Assembly: GCA_029260155.1 (NCBI GenBank) | Contig: JAJDDU010000215.1 | Location: forward strand, 1-16,001 | Direction: 5' to 3' | Origin: Phycisphaerae bacterium | GTDB lineage: Bacteria; Planctomycetota; Phycisphaerae; UBA1845 | DNA length: 16,001 nucleotides | Shown: positions 1 to 5,800 of the stretch, piece by piece | Numbering within the stretch: position 1 is the first letter of the stretch | Layout: every line of letters starts with the position of its first letter | Program-made: the position numbers and the translations under genes | Notes under the pieces: model-generated | Seen by the model: only the letters and a program-made list of their open reading frames with translations | Databases searched by the model: none | What the model was told of the DNA's origin: nothing

Positions 1-116
1 GGGGCTGGCCCGCCTGTTTTTCGAACGTTAATGGTGGGGGCTACAGTGGGGGCAACGTCGCCTGTGGCACACCGCTCACAGAGTGAAAGCCGACGGGACA
101 CAAGCCGGCGAGCGGG

Positions 117-329
117 CTACGCGAGATCGTCCGCATCGAGCGGTTTGGCGTCCTCGTCATCGTCGTCCGGCCAGTCGAAAGCGTCGTCGCTGATATCGTT
201 CATTTCGGCGAGATCGCCGTCGTCGTCGAATTCGGCGTCTTCCGAATCGGGGTCGGCCGTTTCTTCATAGACGTCGACCGGATCGACGTCGTCGTCACAC
301 ATGCGGTCCGTACGATACGCCTTCGTCAT
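117..329 (-). CDS. Small highly acidic protein, unknown function
   Basis: This encodes a 70-residue protein that I do not recognise. About 31 of 70 residues are Asp or Glu and only 4 are Lys or Arg, so the net charge is near -27. It has one Cys (residue 11), no hydrophobic segment and no signal peptide, so it is predicted to be cytosolic and probably disordered. The start at 329 is supported by a GGAG ribosome-binding sequence 8 nt upstream. It lies 122 bp downstream of the membrane-protein gene on the same strand and could be co-transcribed with it. Asp-rich tracts can bind metal ions or mimic nucleic acid, but nothing here shows either. The D-rich coding gives repeated GTC/GTCGTC on the plus strand, so a chance open frame in a GAC-biased region is the main alternative; the ribosome-binding site argues against that. 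Confidence 0.6.
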   Translation of the reverse strand: MTKAYRTDRMCDDDVDPVDVYEETADPDSEDAEFDDDGDLAEMNDISDDAFDWPDDDDEDAKPLDADDLA

Positions 330-451
330 GGTCGGCTACTCCGCAGGCTGGTCACCGCGACCGCCAGCCGGATCATCGGCAAAACCCCGCGGCGCATTGT
401 ACGGAATCTGAACGTGCTTTGCGAAATCAATCTGGATATGCGACGGCTATC

Positions 452-1198
452 CTACCCGTTGGCGGCGATCAGCTTACTCAGGCTGACCGCGCCGCGGACC
501 ACGGCGCTGACCAGCAGCAGCAGCAGCAGCGTCGGGACCGTCAGGCTGAGCATGCCCCAGCCGGATTCGACAAGTCCTGCGGGCAAATCCGAGACCATCC
601 CGATGGCTGAAGCAAGCACGCCCAATGCTACGATGGCCCCCAATGAACCGCGCACGGTCCCCGGAAACGGCGCCATCCGCACAGCCAGGCAGATCACCAG
701 GTAGGTGAACAGCCACAACCGCCACGTGCCCGGCAGGGCCGCTACCACCACGCCCACCAGCCCCTCCATCATAGTGAGTTGTTCGTGGAGCAATTGCCAA
801 ACTCCGGCCATCGTCGTCGGCAGCGTGACCGGGGGGTGCTGATCGCCCAGCGAAGCGACGATCTGCTGTCCGAAGAATCGGGCGGCGATGAGGATTGCGG
901 CTGCGCACGCGACCAAGGGCAGCATGCCGATGATCATGGGGCCGACGATGGGGATACGCGGTTTTGGGTTTTGCGTTGTGCCCGGTTCGCCGGATTCGTT
1001 CTGGTACAGTGCGGTGTTGGTGACGGTCGCGCCGGTCACCAGCAGGCCCAGGACGTGTCCCAACTGGGCGACCAACGTGCCAGGCAGGAGAACGATGTTC
1101 AACACCCGTGGCTTGACCATGCCGCTCCACAGAGTCCGGACGCCCCACGCAGCCAGCACCACGATCAGCAGCCAAAACGTCATTGTCAGGAAGAGCAT
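452..1198 (-). CDS. Multi-spanning membrane protein, apparent degenerate M50-like metallopeptidase
   Basis: This encodes a 248-residue integral membrane protein with about five or six hydrophobic segments (roughly residues 2-20, 34-58, 84-108, 145-180, 185-205 and 215-240). The start at 1198 has a CGGAGG ribosome-binding sequence 9 nt upstream. The segment LLPGTLVAQLGHVLGLLVTG (residues 37-56) has the layout of the PG-x-x-x-HExxH-x-x-G-x-x-x-x-G helix of membrane-embedded zinc peptidases, but the first His and the Glu are replaced: AQLGH at residues 44-48. If the relationship is real, the protein cannot cleave peptides and would be a pseudoprotease or carrier-like membrane factor. The polar loop between the second and third segments (about residues 60-82) is Pro/Asn-rich. 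Near the C terminus six Leu are encoded by six identical CTG codons. The membrane assignment is firm; the family link is inferred from one motif only. Confidence 0.72.
   Translation of the reverse strand: MLFLTMTFWLLIVVLAAWGVRTLWSGMVKPRVLNIVLLPGTLVAQLGHVLGLLVTGATVTNTALYQNESGEPGTTQNPKPRIPIVGPMIIGMLPLVACAAAILIAARFFGQQIVASLGDQHPPVTLPTTMAGVWQLLHEQLTMMEGLVGVVVAALPGTWRLWLFTYLVICLAVRMAPFPGTVRGSLGAIVALGVLASAIGMVSDLPAGLVESGWGMLSLTVPTLLLLLLVSAVVRGAVSLSKLIAANG
512..529. repeat. (CAG)6 trinucleotide repeat inside the membrane-protein gene
   Basis: Six perfect CAG units on the plus strand read as six CTG Leu codons in the last membrane segment of the gene at 452-1198. A change in copy number would lengthen or shorten the Leu run without shifting the frame. 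Confidence 0.8.
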
Positions 1199-1366
1199 TC
1201 TTGGTTGCCTCCGATCACTCCATTCGAGCGGTCAACGCCGGTGTCCCGACACCGTCCGCCCGAAATCAATGCGCGCACCGCACACCGCTTTAAGTGATTA
1301 TCGTCTCGTGGGGCTGATTTGGATGAGCGCAGGATTATTCGGCAAGATAGGCAAACTGTAACGGTA

Positions 1367-1397
1367 CGGCGGCCTGCTCCATGGGAGCCTGCCGCCG
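1367..1397 (-). terminator. Strong hairpin downstream of the PEP-CTERM gene
   Basis: The arms CGGCGGC (1367-1373) and GCCGCCG (1391-1397) pair over 7 bp. A CT/CT internal loop follows, then GCTCC (1376-1380) pairs with GGAGC (1384-1388) around a 3-nt loop. It lies 43 bp past the stop codon at 1441. The sequence after it on the minus strand is only moderately T-rich, so it is a terminator-like or mRNA-end-protecting hairpin and not a textbook intrinsic terminator. Confidence 0.5.
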
Positions 1398-1440
1398 CAC
1401 CGAGAGAATTCTAGATCGATCGCGAATACGCGATTCGGTT

Positions 1441-2055
1441 TCAGCGCCGTCGACGCAGCATCGCGAGACATCCGGCAGCCAACAGCGAAATCGTAGTCGG
1501 CTCTGGAACGCCAGGCGGGCTGCCACCGCCACCGGCCGGCGGAAGTTCGTCGGGCGGCCCCAAGATCGAAAGTGCCAACGGTTGCGCGGCGACGTCGAAG
1601 AAACCCGTTCCGAACTGGGCGAACCCCTCGGTCAGATCGCCAGACGTAGTCGACAGCTCGATCAGCACATCGCCGACCGAGATCGCATCGAAACGCGCCG
1701 TCCCCAAGAGGATATCGACACCGTCCAGGGTCGCCGAAAACGACAAGCCAGCCATTCCATCGCCGTCGGGCGTAGAGGACACGCCGACGAAACCAGGGCC
1801 GACGGCGTAGCTGTCGTACGAAAGCTCGGCGCCGGCCGCGAGATCGAAGCCGTAGCCGACCAGGATGGCCGATGTCGTCGCCCGCACTTCAACGTCGACA
1901 ACGTCTCCCACCGTGTAAGTGTCAGCAGGTGTTTCCAAACTGACACCGATTGTTTCTGCCTGCGCGAGTGTCCCGAAGACGGAACAGCAGGCAAAGGTCG
2001 CTACGAGCCCTACTGTTGCACGTAGCCTACTCTCGTATTTCGATTTTTCGCTCAT
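1441..2055 (-). CDS. Exported PEP-CTERM sorting-domain protein
   Basis: This encodes a 204-residue exported protein. From the start at 2055 it has a basic N terminus, a hydrophobic stretch (about residues 13-30) and an AQA signal-peptidase site at residues 31-33. The mature part begins with a cohesin-like beta-rich region (ETPADTYTVGDVVDVEVRAT), a Gly/Pro linker (GGGGS) and a C-terminal sorting signal: VPEP at residues 183-186, a hydrophobic segment, then four Arg at the very end. Proteins of this class are processed by exosortase and placed at the cell surface or in extracellular matrix; no exosortase gene is in the window. An in-frame ATG at 2088 exists, but the one at 2055 follows a GGAGGAAGGAAAGAGGGA purine tract and directly precedes the signal peptide. 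It lies 66 bp downstream of the dockerin-repeat lipoprotein on the same strand, so the two may form an envelope operon. Confidence 0.88.
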   Translation of the reverse strand: MSEKSKYESRLRATVGLVATFACCSVFGTLAQAETIGVSLETPADTYTVGDVVDVEVRATTSAILVGYGFDLAAGAELSYDSYAVGPGFVGVSSTPDGDGMAGLSFSATLDGVDILLGTARFDAISVGDVLIELSTTSGDLTEGFAQFGTGFFDVAAQPLALSILGPPDELPPAGGGGSPPGVPEPTTISLLAAGCLAMLRRRR

Positions 2056-2077
2056 TCCCTCTTTCCTTCCTCCTTCT

Positions 2078-2110
2078 GTGCGATCCACGGGCTGAGAACC
2101 CGCACCGCAC
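2078..2110 (-). other. Intercistronic hairpin between lipoprotein and PEP-CTERM genes
   Basis: GTGCG (2078-2082) pairs with CGCAC (2106-2110). Inside that, CGGG (2088-2091) pairs with CCCG (2099-2102) around a 7-nt loop. It fills most of the 66-bp gap between the stop at 2122 and the start at 2055 and has no T-run after it on the minus strand. It could attenuate read-through or stabilise an mRNA end. Confidence 0.35.
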
Positions 2111-2121
2111 GATGGCGACGC

Positions 2122-2595
2122 TCAATCGCCGTCCCGTCCTTCTGCCAGCGTGAGGAGCATCTGGAAGTCCACCAGTGTCACCACTCCATCGCCATCCAGA
2201 TCCGCAGCCAGATCAGCCTCCTGATCGCCGGTGCTGCCGAATGCCGACCGGAAGAAATCCACGTCGTCATCGTCGATGACTCCGTCGTCATTCAGGTCGG
2301 CTGTCTCCTCGATCGAGTCATCGAGTGTGGCGCCGTCATCCTCGGCATCCGCGGCGCGCAGATCCTCCTGCGGTTCGTCGCCGAGTTCGCGAATCGGCTC
2401 TTCCTCCACCGGATCCAGTGAATCGATGACGTCGTCGAACAATCCCGCCTCCAACGGGATCACAGATTCTGCTTCGTTTGCGCCGTCCGGCGGCATGGGC
2501 AGCAGAAAACAACCCATCGCGCTCAGCGAGAGCGCGCAGCCCGTCAATACCACACAGGCGTTGTGGAAGCACGGGCGAGCATTCTTTCCGTTCAT
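2122..2595 (-). CDS. Probable lipoprotein with dockerin-type calcium-binding repeats
   Basis: This encodes 157 residues from the start at 2595, which follows a GGGGAG/GAGAAGG ribosome-binding region; the frame is open further upstream but has no comparable site. Residues 12-29 are a hydrophobic signal segment ending AMGC (Cys29), an imperfect lipobox, so lipid attachment is probable but not certain. Residues 40-98 are an acidic linker rich in Glu and Asp. Two calcium-loop repeats follow: DLNDDGVIDDDD (100-111) and DLDGDGVVTLVD (132-143), each followed by a short hydrophobic helix. This is the dockerin type I layout, common in planctomycete exported proteins, where such modules bind Ca2+ and may mediate protein-protein attachment. 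There is no enzymatic domain; the protein is essentially a linker plus dockerin. The next gene downstream encodes a PEP-CTERM protein with a cohesin-like region, a possible partner by inference only. Confidence 0.8.
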   Translation of the reverse strand: MNGKNARPCFHNACVVLTGCALSLSAMGCFLLPMPPDGANEAESVIPLEAGLFDDVIDSLDPVEEEPIRELGDEPQEDLRAADAEDDGATLDDSIEETADLNDDGVIDDDDVDFFRSAFGSTGDQEADLAADLDGDGVVTLVDFQMLLTLAEGRDGD

Positions 2596-2614
2596 CCTTC
2601 TCTCCCCTCTCAAG

Positions 2615-2653
2615 CCGAGTGTCACCACGAGACACGCGATGTCCTCGACTCGG
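2615..2653 (-). promoter_or_regulatory. 5' leader hairpin of the dockerin-repeat lipoprotein gene
   Basis: CCGAGT (2615-2620) pairs with ACTCGG (2648-2653). Nested inside, CGAGACA pairs with TGTCCTCG with one bulged base around a 5-nt loop, and a 7-nt bulge lies on one side. The structure ends about 20 nt upstream of the ATG at 2595, immediately before the ribosome-binding sequence, so in the minus-strand mRNA it would sit in the 5' untranslated leader. Confidence 0.4.
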
Positions 2654-2812
2654 TTACACGCCATGTTAGACAAAAACGTGGCCGATTTCTCGGAGAAAAT
2701 GGGAGAATTATGGGGGCAGGAAACGGAAGTCGGCGGGCACGCGATGCCGGTCGAGTTGTCGCGGTTCTTACCGGACCGGCCGCGCAAAAAATACGTGCTC
2801 CGTCCTATAGTG

Positions 2813-5800
2813 TCACGGTGTGACCCTCACGCGCCGACTCGCGCTGTTGGCCCGGACGTACGGCGAATACATGGCGCGCAACTGCGTCGGAAGAGCGCCG
2901 AAGTCGCCCGGAGTCTCGCAACGCAAGCGATAGCGGACGGTGTGTATTCCGGCTGGAATATAGTCCGCAAACATGGCCACGTGGCGGTCTCGAAACTCAA
3001 TGTGAGAGCACAGCCCTCGATTCCATGCGTATCCACTGTGCAGATCGACGGGTTCGCACCCTGCGGGCTTGGGATCCTCGATCGAGATGTACTCGAACGC
3101 GTTGCGCGCATCGATCTCGAGCGTGACCTCTATTAAATCGCCGCTCGCGACCGCGTCACCGTCGGCGATGTCGACGCGGTCGTAGTCGACGGCGCGGTAG
3201 GTCTCTTCGATGAGCTTGCGTTTGACCGCGTCCCAGATCTTGCGTGTGCGCTCGATCTCTTTGGGCTCCAATCTCGCGTAGGTGCGTTTGATATGCACCT
3301 CGTGGCCGGCGGCTTCGATCGGATCTTGCGCGGTGAAGAAGTCGACGTACGATGCGTAGTAGAGCGTGCCGCGTCCCTGCTTCTCTATGCGGATTTCGTG
3401 GTCGCCGGGGGTGAGATGTTTGGGCGCGAAGATCATGCGGGCGTCGAACGTCAGGACGTTGTCCGCGTTGATACGAAACGATCGGCCGACGGTATTGTCG
3501 TAGGTCACTTCGACGGTCATGTCGGCGTCGAGCTCGCGTGAAAACGCGAGGTATTGGGCGAGCGCGTAGATGGAGTAGGCTGTCTCGCGGGTCGAGTGCC
3601 AGCGGGCGCCTTCGCGATTTCGCACCAACCAGTTGACGGCTGGCATGATGCGCGGGTGGTCGGGGCGGACGACGAGCAGTGCGCGCAGGACCATCGCGGT
3701 GGTTTCGGCGCCGTTGTCATACCATCTGGAATAGCCTACAGCGTGGCCCCAGCTGGCGGTCTGCGTGGCGTCGTCGCTGTGCGCGGTGTTTTCGAGGTTG
3801 TCGACAACGGTGTTTGCCCGGGGCGCGTCCGAGGCGGCGTGAAGTACAAGGGCCAGCATCGCTCTTGAGTAATCAGTCAGCTCATCGCGGCCGGTGAATG
3901 CGTCGTCGGTGGCTGCCTTGATTGCGGACTCTGCGAGGTGCGACGCGCTGTCGACGCTGAGCGCGTAGAGCATCCAGACGCGCGTGTTGGCTGTCGTGGA
4001 TCGATCGCGGCGGCGGCCAACGCGGGCGGGGTCGACGATGGTGCGTTTGAGGAATTGAATTCCGCGAGACAGCACGCTCGCGTCCACCGCCACCTTCGCG
4101 CGCTTCGCTTCGGCGAGGCCGTACACTACGTAGGCGCTCATGTAGGGATCGCTTGCGCTGCCTTTCCACCAGCCCCAGCCGCCATCGCCGTTTTGCATCT
4201 CAGCCAATCGCGCGAGGCCGGTGGTGACGATGTCGTTCAAGACACCGTCGTTGAACACCGGGTGGCGATTTCGTGTCCAGCGTCGGCGGCCGTCGGTGGC
4301 GGGATCGGTTTGCATGCGGGAGGCGAGGTCGCTCAGTTTCACGCCGAGATGATCCAGCGTTCGCCGTGTCACGACAGCGGGGAGGAAGCGACTCATGGTC
4401 TGCTCGGTGCAGCCATACGGGAAGTCCAGCAGGTAGGGGATCGCGTCCAGCATCACGCCGGCGATGGTCGGGTTCAGATGGACCTCGAGAACGGGCGTCT
4501 CCGCGTTCATCTTCTCGGGCAGGGTAAAGCTGATGGTGCGTTCGTCCATGCCGTCGCTATCGCGCATCGTTCCGCCGTCTGCGAGGAACGTCTGCGCCCC
4601 GAAGGCCACCACGGGAAGGTCGATGGCCAACGCATCGGCGGATACGTCGGTGGCGACGGTCGCTTTGAGCGTCACGGTCCCGACACGCTGCGCCAAGACG
4701 TCAAAATCGATGGCGACCTCTGCGCGCGCGTCAACCGGAACGTCCACCGCATTGGGCGCGACAAACGGTATCGTGCTATCCCCGAGTCGGGCCAGCCCGA
4801 CGGTCAGCGACGCAGGGACGTCCAGCGTGACGCGCATGGTCTTGGCCACGTTGAGATCGTTGCGGGCGATCACGGTCAGCGTGCAACTGTCGTGCTCCAC
4901 AAGAAAACGCGGAGCGGCCAGGCGGGCGATGACTTCTTTGCGCGTGACGAGGTTTTTCGACGCTTCACTGACGCGGGTCTCATCGTCGATGGCAATTGCG
5001 ATCAACCGCCACGTCGTAAGGGTATCGGGAAAACGCACGTCGACGGTCGCGTGTCCATCAGCGCCGGTGTCCATGTGTCCGATCCAGACGACCGAATCAG
5101 GGAAGTCGCGACGAAGCTCCGCGACGGCAAAGGCAGGTTGCGGTGATTCGGCCATCGCTGCCATCGCCGCGCCCTCGGGCATTGCTTTCTTCACACCCGC
5201 CATGGCCATGTCGCCTTTGGCGAAGCGCTGCCGCTCGTAGCGCATCGGACCGGAAACGAGATCGAAACTCGTCTGCGTAGCTACCGTGTGTTCCTTCGTT
5301 CTCCCGAAGAAGAACTCCTGCACGCTCTCGCGGAACTCGGGCTGAATGGCGTACAGACTGGCGTCGACCAGCATCACAGCCAACTCCGCATCGACCGGCT
5401 TGCCGGCGTGGTCGGCTGCGGTGATCGCGATCTGCGTCTGCTCCTGCGGGGAGAATGTGTCCGATTCCGCTTCCACGGTGACGGACAGGAAACGCTGCGT
5501 GGGCGGAACGAGAACGGCCTGCATGTCCTGATACACTTTGTTGTCGCGGACCAGCGTGGCTGTGATGAAGAAGTTGGGTGTGTGCATGGACTCGATGGGC
5601 AGTTCGACCACGGCAGCCCCGCCGCGCAGGTCGACGAACCGCGTGTCGAGCAGGTCGTCCGCTTCGACCGTCAGCAGCACGCGGGCTTCGTCGAAGCGCG
5701 TGTTGATCAGCACGCGCGCCGTCTCACCTTGTTGGTAGATGAATCTGTCGGGCACGATTTCGATGTCGCGGTAGGCATAGTGGGCGTAACGGCCGCCGGT

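Noticed and set aside
1419..1434. Small ATCGCG/CGCGAT hairpin just after the PEP-CTERM gene
   Set aside because: Only 6 bp and without a T-run; the stronger hairpin at 1367-1397 is the better terminator candidate.
2596..2787. Upstream extension of the dockerin lipoprotein frame
   Set aside because: The ATG at 2595 is preceded by a strong purine-rich ribosome-binding region and starts a proper signal segment; the extension has neither and covers the leader hairpin.
2796..2801. T-run after the alpha-2-macroglobulin stop as an intrinsic terminator
   Set aside because: The A-run on the plus strand gives about six T on the minus strand, but only 4-bp stems can be formed before it.
2231..3136. 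Plus-strand open frame of 301 codons spanning two genes and their gap
   Set aside because: The Ser-rich first part is the antisense of the Asp/Glu-rich dockerin lipoprotein; it crosses into the alpha-2-macroglobulin gene with no domain.
3938..5146. Long plus-strand open frame of 402 codons, and others at 4464-5240 and 5288-6139
   Set aside because: They lie entirely antisense to the alpha-2-macroglobulin gene. High-GC coding creates such shadows; the translations are Arg/Gly/His-rich with no recognisable domain or ribosome-binding site.
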